From contig NZ_CP049332.1 of the NCBI RefSeq assembly GCF_011064285.1, positions 124,001 to 188,000 on the forward strand: a stretch of 64,000 nucleotides of DNA, in the 5' to 3' direction. The stretch is from Vibrio ziniensis. GTDB taxonomy: Bacteria > Pseudomonadota > Gammaproteobacteria > Enterobacterales > Vibrionaceae. The notes under the pieces were generated by a model. It saw nothing but the letters and a program-made list of their open reading frames with translations, was not told where the DNA came from and did not search any database. A program made the position numbers and the translations under genes. Within the stretch, counting starts at the first letter, position 1. Each line of letters starts with the position of its first letter. Of this stretch, positions 9,327 to 17,895 are shown one piece after another.

Positions 9327-10844
9327 TTATTTTGGAACGAAAGAACCCGCTTCCATACGAGGTGGGAATTCTTTAAATGTTTCCATCATCTCAGCCACTT
9401 TTGCAGCTGCAGGACCCATTAAGAATGAGCGCTCATACATCCATTGACCGTAACCAATACCCGTATCACCACGTTCAAATGGATCAATACTTAGGTCGTA
9501 CATAAATGGAACACGTAGCTTAGTCAGCGGTTTACGCCAAATATCTAATCCAGTTTCATTCTCTTGGATGTTGAAGTGGAACTTCATCTTGCCTTGGCGT
9601 AAAGCGAATAAATCACCGTCATCACTCCAGTAGAAGAATTCGTTACGTGCTGATTCTTCAGATTTACCTGTCCAGTAAGGAAGTTGGTTGTAGCCATCTA
9701 GGTGAACCTTGTATGACTTACCATCGGCTTTCTTACCTTTTAGAAGCTCATCTTTCACTTTATCGTTACCTGCCGCAGCAACCAACGTCGGGAAGAAGTC
9801 TTCTAGCGAAGTAATACCATTTAGAGTCTTACCAGCTTCAATATGACCAGGCCATTTGACCATCATAGGAACGCGGAAACCACCTTCCCAGCCAGTGTTT
9901 TTCTCACTGCGGAATGGGCTCATACCCGCTTCTGGCCAAAGGTTAATCATAGGACCGTTATCCGTGGTGTAAACAATGATAGTGTTATCTTCGATACCAA
10001 GATCTTTCACTTTTTGCAAGATTTGACCAATTTGGTCATCATGCTGTTTCACACCATCAGCATAGAAGCCATGACCTGTAGCACCTTTGTACTCATCAGG
10101 AAGGTGAGTGAAGTTGTGCATACGGGTAGTGTTAAACCATGTAAAGAATGGTTTCTTCGCTTTTACCTGTTTCTCCATAAAGCCTTCAGCCGCTTCAAGG
10201 AACTCACCATCCACCGTTTCCATACGTTTACGCGTTAACGCACCCGTATCTTCAATCTTGCCATCAGCGTATGAATGAATTACGCCACGAGGACCAAATT
10301 TCTTCTTGAACTCAGGATCTTGCGGGTAATCAACGTTTTCTGGCTCTTCTTCCGCATTAAGGTGGTAAAGGTTACCAAAGAACTCATCGAAACCATGATT
10401 AGTAGGAAGGTGTTCATCGCGGTCACCTAAATGGTTTTTACCAAATTGTCCTGTTGCGTAACCCATATCTCTTAGAATGGTTGCGATTGTTGGATCTTTC
10501 TCTGAAATGCCCTCTTTCGCACCAGGCATGCCAACTTTACTTAAGCCTGTGCGCTTAGGCATTTGACCTGTAATGAAAGCACTACGACCCGCAGTAGAGC
10601 TTTGTTGAGCATAAAAGTTTGTAAATTTAGTACCTTCTTTTGCGATGCTATCGATATTTGGTGTGCTATACCCCAACATGCCTTGGTTGTACGCACTTAA
10701 GTTCCAGTAGCCAACATCATCACCAAAGATAACCAGAATATTCGGCTTGTCAGCCGCGTAGGCGGTCATCGAGGCTGCACCCATCGCAAGTGTGCACGCG
10801 TTTAGCAGCAGCTTGCTTGAGCGCTTGTTATCACTTGTACTCAT
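9327..10844 (-). CDS. Periplasmic Ser-type arylsulfatase
   Basis: This sulfatase has 505 residues. A signal peptide (about 11-31, ending in a YAA-type site) predicts export. The metal-binding pair D42-D43 is present. The active-site signature is S-T-A-G-R with Ser83 in the formylglycine position, so it is a Ser-type enzyme needing an anSME maturase, which is encoded next. Later motifs include GxxGKxHLG-like (GQFGKNHLG) and TTDNG for metal and sulfate binding. The natural sulfate ester is not readable. It is divergent from a LysR regulator, which probably controls it. Confidence 0.9.
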   Translation of the reverse strand: MSTSDNKRSSKLLLNACTLAMGAASMTAYAADKPNILVIFGDDVGYWNLSAYNQGMLGYSTPNIDSIAKEGTKFTNFYAQQSSTAGRSAFITGQMPKRTGLSKVGMPGAKEGISEKDPTIATILRDMGYATGQFGKNHLGDRDEHLPTNHGFDEFFGNLYHLNAEEEPENVDYPQDPEFKKKFGPRGVIHSYADGKIEDTGALTRKRMETVDGEFLEAAEGFMEKQVKAKKPFFTWFNTTRMHNFTHLPDEYKGATGHGFYADGVKQHDDQIGQILQKVKDLGIEDNTIIVYTTDNGPMINLWPEAGMSPFRSEKNTGWEGGFRVPMMVKWPGHIEAGKTLNGITSLEDFFPTLVAAAGNDKVKDELLKGKKADGKSYKVHLDGYNQLPYWTGKSEESARNEFFYWSDDGDLFALRQGKMKFHFNIQENETGLDIWRKPLTKLRVPFMYDLSIDPFERGDTGIGYGQWMYERSFLMGPAAAKVAEMMETFKEFPPRMEAGSFVPK

Positions 10845-10952
10845 AAAGACTCCATTTGACGGTTAGTGATTAGAAATATCTATTCAAACATACACATATC
10901 AAAAATAGACTAATCCTTATTTAAACGAGAAACAATCCATCATTTGTTTTAT

Positions 10953-10977
10953 CATACATAAATTGAATTTATGTATG
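10953..10977 (+). promoter_or_regulatory. Dyad operator in LysR/sulfatase intergenic region
   Basis: A perfect inverted repeat with 11-bp arms (CATACATAAAT / ATTTATGTATG) and a 3-bp centre lies just upstream of the LysR gene and 109 bp from the sulfatase start. It is A/T-rich with a T-(N)-A core. Such dyads are typical LysR-type binding sites, so autoregulation plus control of the sulfatase is inferred. Confidence 0.55.
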
Positions 10978-10985
10978 GTGGTTTT

Positions 10986-11828
10986 ATGGACCTTAATCTA
11001 GTACGTACATTTTTAGTTGTTGCTGAAAATCTGTCCTATACGAAAGCTGCGGATCAGATGAATCTGACACAACCCGCAGTGAGCTCAGCAATTAAAAGAC
11101 TTGAGAAAGAGTACGGTCAGACACTGTTTGTAAAAAGCGGTAGAGGGATAGAGCTGACAACGAAAGGTTACCAACTGTTACCTTTTTTCCGACAGGCCTT
11201 AGATATCATCGAAAATGCCATGCACATGCGTGAGCATTTCAACGTCTACTGTAATGAAGCTGTGTTGCATAGTCTTTGGCCGATGGAAAACATTACTTTT
11301 ACCGAGTCACCACAGGACAAAAGTGCGTTATTCGAATATATGAGACAACAAAAGACCGATCTCATCATCGATACGATACTGACAAAAGACAGCTCATTTG
11401 TAATTGAAGAAGTGCATCGAGAACCGTTAGTCGTGGTGTGTAGAAAAAATCACCCCAGAATCAAAGGCAAAATCACCAAGCAAGAGTATTATCAGGAGCA
11501 TCATGTACTCAACTCTGCGACTTGGGAAAACCTGCGTGGTTTTGAACAAATCGCTCAAGAACCGATTGAAGAGCGAAAAGCAGATATTGTAAGCGGCTCT
11601 ATGGCTGGTTTGGTCCTACACGTTTCACAAAGCGATTCACTTGCGTTTGTTAATCAGTCTTTTGCTCAAAAATGGGCGAAAACGTTAGACTTACAAGTTT
11701 TAGAGTGCCCGATAAAAACCGATATGGCACCCTATCATTTGGTTTATCACAAACGAGAACTACAAAACCCTGCCCACAAGACTTTGCGAGAGAATATCAA
11801 ACAAAAGCTCACTAACTATACGATCTAG
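10986..11828 (+). CDS. LysR-type transcriptional regulator
   Basis: This protein has about 280 residues from the preferred ATG; an in-frame ATG lies 15 bases upstream but falls inside the dyad operator. The N-terminal winged HTH (residues 1-60) has the LysR pattern F-x-x-V-A-x-x-x-S-Y-T-x-A-A-x-x-x-x-x-T-Q-P-A-V-S. The substrate-binding part is smaller and more divergent than average. It is divergently placed from the sulfatase gene, the usual position for a LysR activator of a catabolic gene. The inducer is unknown. Confidence 0.88.
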   Translation: MDLNLVRTFLVVAENLSYTKAADQMNLTQPAVSSAIKRLEKEYGQTLFVKSGRGIELTTKGYQLLPFFRQALDIIENAMHMREHFNVYCNEAVLHSLWPMENITFTESPQDKSALFEYMRQQKTDLIIDTILTKDSSFVIEEVHREPLVVVCRKNHPRIKGKITKQEYYQEHHVLNSATWENLRGFEQIAQEPIEERKADIVSGSMAGLVLHVSQSDSLAFVNQSFAQKWAKTLDLQVLECPIKTDMAPYHLVYHKRELQNPAHKTLRENIKQKLTNYTI

Positions 11829-11831
11829 TGA

Positions 11832-12794
11832 TTAACTATAATTGACTTGCTTAATGACGTAGCGATCACGACCTTGTGTCTTGGCTTGATACAAGGCTTG
11901 ATCAACAACTTCATAGACACTAGATAAAGTTTCCTTACCCGTTGGTGTAACAGTGACAACACCTTGTGAAACCGTCACAAAGTTGGAAATAGAACTAAAT
12001 GCGTGCGGGTAACAAAGCTCGTGAATGGCATTTTGAATTCGCTCTGCGGCAGTTTCGCAATCCTCATTGTGAGAAAGCATAACCACAAATTCCTCACCTC
12101 CATAGCGACCAACATATTCACCACTGCGACCAAACAACTTATTGGTCACTTGCGCTAATGTGTATAGGCAGTGGTCACCTTCTATGTGACCGTAATTGTC
12201 GTTAAATAGCTTAAATTGGTCGACATCAAACAAGATCACCGTGAAAGAACCACCGTGACGACCATGCCAAGAGATCATTTCTTTAAGCTTTTCATCCATG
12301 AAGCGGCGGTTGAATACTTGAGTCAAACCGTCTTCGTTAGCTTGATGCTGCAAAACCCGGTTAAGTTCCTCTAACTTCGCACTGGTGCGTTTGAGTTCCC
12401 TTCTCATATTAGCAATGCGCTGCATTGCGAGAAGCTTTGAGTTCAGAACAAGTTTATCGACCGGCTTAATCAAATAATCGTCGCCACCCGCTTCTATCGC
12501 TTGCGCGATAATCGCAGGCTCATCATGACCACTTAAAAAAATAATAGGAATCCAATCTTCGGGATAACGAGAGCGGATTTCCTGCGTGAGTTGAAAACCG
12601 TTCATCTCAGGCATTGAGATGTCTAGCAGCACAAGCTCAGGATCAAATTGCGGGTAGAGCAGTAATGCCTCGCGCCCACTAGAAACAGCCTCGACATTAT
12701 GACCCAATTGTTTTAAACGAATCGCCAATTGCATTCTGTCTAGTTGAACATCATCAACCAACAAAATTCGCATCGAGGAACCGGAAGCTACCAT
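11832..12794 (-). CDS. Response regulator diguanylate cyclase (REC-GGDEF)
   Basis: This protein has 320 residues. A receiver domain (about 9-125) has the acidic pocket D14/D15, phospho-acceptor D58 and switch K110. A linker coiled coil (about 128-150) leads to a GGDEF domain with active-site GGEEF at 232-236, so cyclic-di-GMP synthesis is expected. The place of the allosteric I-site (RxxD five residues upstream) reads R-S-G-E, so product inhibition may be weakened. No partner kinase is adjacent. The ATG at 12794 has a purine-rich AAGAGA upstream; the later in-frame ATG does not. Confidence 0.88.
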   Translation of the reverse strand: MVASGSSMRILLVDDVQLDRMQLAIRLKQLGHNVEAVSSGREALLLYPQFDPELVLLDISMPEMNGFQLTQEIRSRYPEDWIPIIFLSGHDEPAIIAQAIEAGGDDYLIKPVDKLVLNSKLLAMQRIANMRRELKRTSAKLEELNRVLQHQANEDGLTQVFNRRFMDEKLKEMISWHGRHGGSFTVILFDVDQFKLFNDNYGHIEGDHCLYTLAQVTNKLFGRSGEYVGRYGGEEFVVMLSHNEDCETAAERIQNAIHELCYPHAFSSISNFVTVSQGVVTVTPTGKETLSSVYEVVDQALYQAKTQGRDRYVIKQVNYS

Positions 12795-12933
12795 GCTAAT
12801 CTCTTTCCATTACAATCATATAGTTACGTATAGCATAACTTTCACGACCTTTCATAGCTTAATAATGGAAAGCTTATGTTGACATTTCACTTAAAATTTC
12901 TAGCATTACAGTTTTTCTTATCGAGAATTTTTT

Positions 12934-13371
12934 ATGTCTGATACAACTCAAAACGAAACAATAACAGTGGACTTAGAAGCCATTTCTCCGGAGTTACGCC
13001 AAGTAATCGAATTCGACCAAGTACCTGAAGAGATGTTCCACATGGTAACGTCTATCCACGAAGTGTCTGAAGAAGCGGTTCGTGAAGCGTGGGATGAACT
13101 GCCAGCAAGCGCGCAAAACATCTTGGATAATTTTGAGCAGTTTCACGCACTTATTTCTGTAAGCCAAGCGTTTGCAGGTATCAATGTGATGGAAGAGTTT
13201 CCAAGCATTCAATTACCAAAAGACATGACAGAACAAGACAAAGAAGAATACCGAGCTCAACTGTTAGACAAAGTCTTATACGACTGTGTGAAAGATATGG
13301 CTAAACAGCTTAAAAAAGCTCGCCGTGATCCAATTCTGAAGCGCGATTTTAAAGACGTATTCACAAAATAA
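12934..13371 (+). CDS. Conserved acidic protein, possibly DUF3069
   Basis: This protein has 145 residues, is acidic and helix-rich, and has no signal peptide or membrane helix. The sequence resembles the gammaproteobacterial DUF3069 family as I remember it, but I cannot confirm that. It is monocistronic, with a bidirectional terminator 20 bases after the stop. No function can be assigned. Confidence 0.7.
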   Translation: MSDTTQNETITVDLEAISPELRQVIEFDQVPEEMFHMVTSIHEVSEEAVREAWDELPASAQNILDNFEQFHALISVSQAFAGINVMEEFPSIQLPKDMTEQDKEEYRAQLLDKVLYDCVKDMAKQLKKARRDPILKRDFKDVFTK

Positions 13372-13390
13372 GTTTAGCGTTATGAAGACA

Positions 13391-13418
13391 AAAGCCCGCA
13401 TTTTCTCGCGGGCTTTTT
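13391..13418. terminator. Bidirectional intrinsic terminator
   Basis: Nine-base arms AAAGCCCGC / GCGGGCTTT with an 8-nt loop are flanked by A and T runs. It separates the convergent DUF3069-like gene and the AbrB-family gene and can serve both. Confidence 0.85.
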
Positions 13419-13446
13419 CGTATTCAGAAAAACTCAATCTAAATAA

Positions 13447-14490
13447 CTATTGCTGCTCTCTAAGTTGTTCTAATCGATTTTTCAATACCACTGGCAAGGT
13501 ATAGAGCAACAATAAGCGAATTGCATGATTCACCATAACAAAGGCAGGCTCCAGTCCAAGCAGCAACGCAACCGCAGTCATCGCTTCCACACTTCCCGGC
13601 ACCCAAGCTAGCAGCACGACCACCCAACTCAAACCTAAAAGGTGAGACGCCACGTAAGACGTTACCACAGCGACAAGTAGACCGATCACTGTCACAAAGA
13701 CGCCTGCTTTAGAATAGGACATTGCCTCTCGCAGTGTCGTTTCAGCTAAACGTGCACCAATCAATGAACCAAGCAACCCTGTAGCAAAGATGACAATAAA
13801 CGAAGGCACCGATAAATCTATCATCGTGATATAGCTGTTACAGAATGCTGCAATCACTAGTGACGCAATCATATATGGTGCAGGTATACCAAATCGAAGC
13901 GAGAGCTTACCGCAAATCATACTGACAGCAATAACACTTAAGAGCAGCGCCCACTGCTGCCAACTAAGCACTGTGTGCTCCATCGTTACGTCTGCTGTGG
14001 TGTTTGAGATAAAGCCGGCGAGAACAATCAAAATGATCAGACGAACAGAATGAGAGTAAACGACTTTTGGGGATGGCTTATTACCCGATTCACTAATCAC
14101 CAAGATGGCAGCCATGGCTCCAGGAACTGCGCCCAGCAAGGATTCAAACGGATTCCATTTTTCTCTGTAGTGCAGCCACCAGAAACTGCAACTTGTTTGC
14201 AGTATTAGGCAGAGAACCAAACCTAAGATCACCGCTGGATTTAATGTCTGAGAAAGCTCGCCTAACGAAATCGTAGAGCCAACACTGATGCCCAATATCA
14301 CTTGGATAAACATTAACAAAGAATTCGGGATAGCGACTCTAACACTAAAGCGCTTTCTTAAGGTGATAACGGCAGCCGCTGACATAAAAAGCTCGGCAAG
14401 AGGTATAGACGACATCAATCCAACTGACGCCGATCCGAGTGCGATGGCGATCATAATAGGCAAGCTATACCGAGAAGAACTTTCCAACAT
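13447..14490 (-). CDS. AbrB-family (PF05145) integral membrane protein
   Basis: This protein has 347 residues and about nine to ten hydrophobic helices in two similar halves, the pattern of the AbrB-duplication family (formerly ammonia monooxygenase-like). It is unrelated to the DNA-binding AbrB of Bacillus. GAVPGAMAA-like and LAWVPGSVEAMTA glycine-proline motifs in the two halves are family hallmarks. Transport is the usual guess, but the substrate is unknown. A 40-bp perfect palindrome lies directly upstream. Confidence 0.75.
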   Translation of the reverse strand: MLESSSRYSLPIMIAIALGSASVGLMSSIPLAELFMSAAAVITLRKRFSVRVAIPNSLLMFIQVILGISVGSTISLGELSQTLNPAVILGLVLCLILQTSCSFWWLHYREKWNPFESLLGAVPGAMAAILVISESGNKPSPKVVYSHSVRLIILIVLAGFISNTTADVTMEHTVLSWQQWALLLSVIAVSMICGKLSLRFGIPAPYMIASLVIAAFCNSYITMIDLSVPSFIVIFATGLLGSLIGARLAETTLREAMSYSKAGVFVTVIGLLVAVVTSYVASHLLGLSWVVVLLAWVPGSVEAMTAVALLLGLEPAFVMVNHAIRLLLLYTLPVVLKNRLEQLREQQ

Positions 14491-14522
14491 AGTATCGATT
14501 TACATCCTTTCCGCTCAAGACT

Positions 14523-14562
14523 AACTCTCATTAGGACATATTAATATGTCCTAATGAGAGTT
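14523..14562. repeat. 40-bp perfect palindrome
   Basis: Twenty bases (beginning AACTCTCATTAGG, centre ATTAAT) are followed immediately by their exact reverse complement, with no loop. It fills most of the 74-bp gap between the racemase stop and the AbrB-family gene start. On the plus strand it is followed by four further Ts, like a terminator, but no plus-strand gene precedes it. On the minus strand no T-run follows. It may be a terminator/operator hybrid. Confidence 0.9.
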
Positions 14563-14564
14563 TT

Positions 14565-15260
14565 TTAGTTGGCAAGGGCGAGCATTACTGCTTGTTCTGC
14601 ATGAATTTTTGTTGTGTCGTAAAGCTTTACTTGAGTGTGTTCTTGTTCAACCAACAAAGCGATTTCCGTACAACCTAGAATGACCGCCTCAGCACCTCGA
14701 CGACGTAAGCTATCGATAATGTTGATGTATTTTTCTCTGGATTCAGCAAGGATCTGCCCCTGGCACAACTCATCATAAATCACTCGATGTATCACTTCAC
14801 GTTCTTGATGTTCTGGGACAATCACTTCAATACCAAAGTTCTCGCTAATTCTGCACTTATAGAAATCCTGCTCCATGGTAAAAGCAGTACCAATTAATCC
14901 CACTTTCGAAATACCATCTTCCAGTAGCTTGTTCGCCGTAGCATCAGCAATATGCAGTACAGGGATATCAATGTATTGTTCTATTTGTGGCAAAACTTTG
15001 TGCATAGTATTGGTACAGATAAGTAAGAAGTCAGCGCCACCAGCTTGTATTGATTTGGCCGCTTCACCTAAAACAACGCCCGCTTGCTCCCAATCACCAA
15101 CTCTTTGTAATTTCTCGATTTCATCGAAATTCACACTGTAAAGTGCAATCTTCGCCGAGTGTAAACCGCCCAAAGACTGTTTGACGCCTTCATTAATCGC
15201 TTTGTAATAACTCACCGTCGATTCCCAAGACATCCCACCTAACATTCCAATGGTTTTCAT
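14565..15260 (-). CDS. Asp/Glu/broad-specificity amino-acid racemase
   Basis: This protein has 231 residues of the cofactor-independent aspartate/glutamate racemase family. The two catalytic cysteines are present in their usual settings: C82 (ICTNTMHK) and C197 (LGCTEI). The N-terminus MKTIGMLGGMSW is typical of the YgeA-like subgroup. It is cytosolic, converting L- and D-amino acids. A GGAG-like RBS precedes the ATG. The next gene upstream on the same strand, a HAD hydrolase, lies 26 bp away, so they may be co-transcribed. Confidence 0.85.
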   Translation of the reverse strand: MKTIGMLGGMSWESTVSYYKAINEGVKQSLGGLHSAKIALYSVNFDEIEKLQRVGDWEQAGVVLGEAAKSIQAGGADFLLICTNTMHKVLPQIEQYIDIPVLHIADATANKLLEDGISKVGLIGTAFTMEQDFYKCRISENFGIEVIVPEHQEREVIHRVIYDELCQGQILAESREKYINIIDSLRRRGAEAVILGCTEIALLVEQEHTQVKLYDTTKIHAEQAVMLALAN

Positions 15261-15286
15261 TGTTGGCTCCTTTGATTGCGCGCGGT

Positions 15287-15754
15287 TTATAAATGAATAA
15301 GTTCAACTAAAGAATTGATGGTTTTATAAGTGTGATGCTTTTCACCTGAGTGGCTAAACCAAACGGCGTTCAATCCCGCTTTAAGTGCATTTTCAACGTC
15401 ATTGATTTGGCTATCTCCAACCATAGTGACACACTCTGGAGACACACCAAGCTTACTAACTATCTTTGAATAAAATGCAGGGTCTTTCTTACTTAATCCA
15501 ATATTTTCAAAGCAAAAATACCCTTTGATAAATGGCGATAACTTAACTCGTTGAAAAGCAGATTTTATGTCCTGTTCACATGAATCTGCTGCATTAGTCG
15601 CAATGTAAATATCATGCTTTTGCGATAGCGTTTGCAGTGTTTCAAGCGCACCCTCAACGGCTTCGACTTTCAACCAGTCACACATTTTTCCTTGTGCATC
15701 GGCAAAGTCGACCATCAATGTATCACCCCAATCGAACAAATAGATCAAAGGCAT
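15287..15754 (-). CDS. HAD-family hydrolase
   Basis: This protein has 155 residues. Motif I is DWGDT near residues 8-12 (the second Asp of the usual DxDGT is kept as D11), with an ATNA motif II and a VGDSQINDVENA motif IV. It is a small soluble phosphatase-like enzyme of the phosphoglycolate-phosphatase type, substrate unknown. The ATG at 15754 is chosen because AAGGA lies six bases upstream; an in-frame TTG further upstream lacks this. Confidence 0.8.
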   Translation of the reverse strand: MPLIYLFDWGDTLMVDFADAQGKMCDWLKVEAVEGALETLQTLSQKHDIYIATNAADSCEQDIKSAFQRVKLSPFIKGYFCFENIGLSKKDPAFYSKIVSKLGVSPECVTMVGDSQINDVENALKAGLNAVWFSHSGEKHHTYKTINSLVELIHL

Positions 15755-15874
15755 CTCATTTCCTTTTGCTGTTGCCAAACAAACCCACTCTCGATTACCC
15801 TAAAAAGAATATGGAATATCCTCAACGGTGTAACGAGAAGAGAAGTGTCAAAAAAGCCTGATAGAATTACAGCC

Positions 15875-16126
15875 ATGCAGCAAATCATTGACGATGTAAA
15901 GGCGCAGTTCCCACTATACAGCGAAGATACCTTCAAATGTGGTACCGACAATACATGTATAGGCTGCCCAAAGAAGCTTATGGAGCTTGTGGATTCCGAA
16001 TTAAGCTATTGGCAACACCAAATTAATCGAGGCAATGAACCAGGGTTCGATGACATCCGCCGTTTTGGAAAAATGTGTAAAAACGTACATCGTTCTTTAA
16101 TAAGGAACAATCGTATTCCTTCCTAA
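15875..16126 (+). CDS. Small cysteine-containing protein
   Basis: This protein has 83 residues. It has a CxxxxxCxxC cluster (C at about 24, 30, 33) plus a later Cys in a KMCKNV stretch. This four-cysteine arrangement could hold zinc or an iron-sulfur cluster; that is inference. The frame continues open well upstream, but only the segment from the ATG at 15875 looks like coherent protein, and the upstream part is antisense to the HAD gene. I do not recognise the family. Confidence 0.55.
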   Translation: MQQIIDDVKAQFPLYSEDTFKCGTDNTCIGCPKKLMELVDSELSYWQHQINRGNEPGFDDIRRFGKMCKNVHRSLIRNNRIPS

Positions 16127-16287
16127 AGCGGACTTCAACCATACACTTTTCGAGACTTTATTCTCTACTCAAAAAACTCGCTTCCACTCCAAATTCATTG
16201 CGTTACTGTACGGAACTCTCTTTACGTAGCCTCCGTATGCTGCCACTATCAGGTCATCACTTACCTTGTCTATGAAAGCGAATAGCT

Positions 16288-16962
16288 ATGAATATCTTAA
16301 TCACCGGAGCGACTAGCGGCATCGGCTATGAACTCACTAAATTGCTGGCAGTAAAAGGTCATAAGATTGTTGCTACAGGCAGAAATACTGAAAAACTGGC
16401 AGAGCTAGAAGCTGAAACGCAATGTTTCACTATCGAAGCGGACTTAAGCTGTGCGGCTCAAACTGTCGACATGTTTAACAAGGCTTATCACAAGTTAGGC
16501 AAATTGGATGTGTTAATCAACAACGCAGGTATGAACTCTCGAAAGTGTGCCATTGAAGAGTTTACTTTGGAAGAATTCGACCATCAGTACGCGGTAAATC
16601 TGCGCGCACCAGCACTTCTTAGCCGTGAAGCACTGACTGTCATGAAACCACTAAAGAAAGGATTCATCATTAACGTCGTGAGTACCGTTGCCAAACGTGC
16701 CAACGAAACCATGAGCGTCTATACAGCAATGAAGCAGGGTTTTGCCGGATTCAGTTCCATATTGATGAAAGAAGCTCAACCTCACGGTATCAAAGTAACT
16801 ACGTTATTTCCGGGCGGTACTGACACCAATTTTCGCGAAGTTGAGCGTCCTCAATATATGAGCGCGAAAAGCGTTGCTTACACCATCAACCAGATTTTGG
16901 AACTTCCAGAAGATGTGGTTATGCATGAGATGGTCTTCCGTCCACCAGTTGAACTGGAATAA
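16288..16962 (+). CDS. Short-chain dehydrogenase/reductase
   Basis: This protein has 224 residues. The Rossmann motif TGATSGIG (6-13), NNAG (78-81), catalytic Ser in VSTVA (about 132) and YxxxK (Y145, K149) are all intact, so it is a classical SDR using NAD(P)H. The C-terminal substrate loop is short, and the substrate is unknown. It is monocistronic, with a hairpin after the stop. Confidence 0.88.
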   Translation: MNILITGATSGIGYELTKLLAVKGHKIVATGRNTEKLAELEAETQCFTIEADLSCAAQTVDMFNKAYHKLGKLDVLINNAGMNSRKCAIEEFTLEEFDHQYAVNLRAPALLSREALTVMKPLKKGFIINVVSTVAKRANETMSVYTAMKQGFAGFSSILMKEAQPHGIKVTTLFPGGTDTNFREVERPQYMSAKSVAYTINQILELPEDVVMHEMVFRPPVELE

Positions 16963-16978
16963 CTTTCAATGCATAAAA

Positions 16979-16999
16979 AGGGGCTAAGAGTAAGCCCCT
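16979..16999 (+). terminator. Hairpin terminator after the SDR gene
   Basis: A 7-bp GC-rich stem (AGGGGCT / AGCCCCT) with a 7-nt loop starts 17 bases after the stop. The T-run that follows is weak, so termination may be partial. Confidence 0.6.
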
Positions 17000-17117
17000 A
17001 TAGTTCATTGTTCTACTTGATAGCGTAACGTCACTAAGCTCACTGCCTGATAACTATTTTCTCTGCCAGAGAAAACCTCTAGAATTCGCTCGTCTAATTC
17101 CGCTCTAGGTACGCCCG

Positions 17118-17804
17118 TTGAAACTCAGCAAACGACTCAAACAAATCGACCAAATGATCACTGCAAATTATGACCATATTTGGGACTGTTGTTGTGACCA
17201 CGGATTTCTCGGCGCTTCGTTGCTTAACAGAAAAGCGGCTGCCAATATCCATTTTGTCGATATAGTGCCAAGCCTTATGACAGAATTAGAAAGTAAACTA
17301 CAACGCTTTTATGCCAATTCTGAGTCTACGTGGCATACTCACTGTCTAGATGTCGCTCAACTACCTTTGGGTCAATACTCAGGTAAACATCTGGTCATAA
17401 TAGCGGGTGTGGGTGGCGATTTAATGATGCATTTCATTGAGCAAATCCATAAGCAGCATCCGTCGCTCAATATCGACTTTCTGCTCTGCCCTGTGCATCA
17501 CCAGTTTGCCTTACGCCAAAAACTGATTGAATTGAATTTTGGTCTAATCGGTGAAGTACTGCTTGAAGAAAACTGCCGCTTCTATGAAGTCATACTCGTT
17601 TCTACTCTCGCCAATAGCCGAAAGCCTATAGATACCACTGGCAACGAACTTTGGTGTTACCACAGTGATAAACAAGCCGCCACAGCACACAAATATCTTT
17701 CGGTGACCTTAAACCACTATCAACGCATTCAAAATGGTAATACAACAGACGTACAACACATCATCAATGCCTATTCTGAAGTGGTTCTGAAGCCTATCAT
17801 CTGA
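17118..17804 (+). CDS. trmK: tRNA (adenine-N1)-methyltransferase TrmK-like
   Basis: This protein has 228 residues. It matches the TrmK/YqfN family: N-terminal LSKRLKQIDQMI, then a class I SAM-binding segment DCCCDHGFLGASL, and an IAGVGGDLMM motif. In other bacteria the family methylates N1 of A22 in tRNA. The start is probably TTG at 17118, because the family N-terminus begins there and no in-frame ATG precedes it. The Vibrio substrate is inferred from family only. Confidence 0.75.
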   Translation: MKLSKRLKQIDQMITANYDHIWDCCCDHGFLGASLLNRKAAANIHFVDIVPSLMTELESKLQRFYANSESTWHTHCLDVAQLPLGQYSGKHLVIIAGVGGDLMMHFIEQIHKQHPSLNIDFLLCPVHHQFALRQKLIELNFGLIGEVLLEENCRFYEVILVSTLANSRKPIDTTGNELWCYHSDKQAATAHKYLSVTLNHYQRIQNGNTTDVQHIINAYSEVVLKPII

Positions 17805-17895
17805 GATAAAAAGACTAAGAACAAGTGCCTAAAGTAACGCAGTGAGACGAGTGGCTGTGTATTTTGCAGCAGCCACTAATGTCAAACAGAGTGAA

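Noticed and set aside
15632..15874. Upstream extension of the small cysteine protein
   Set aside because: That part is antisense to the HAD hydrolase and looks like a shadow frame; the coherent protein begins at 15875.
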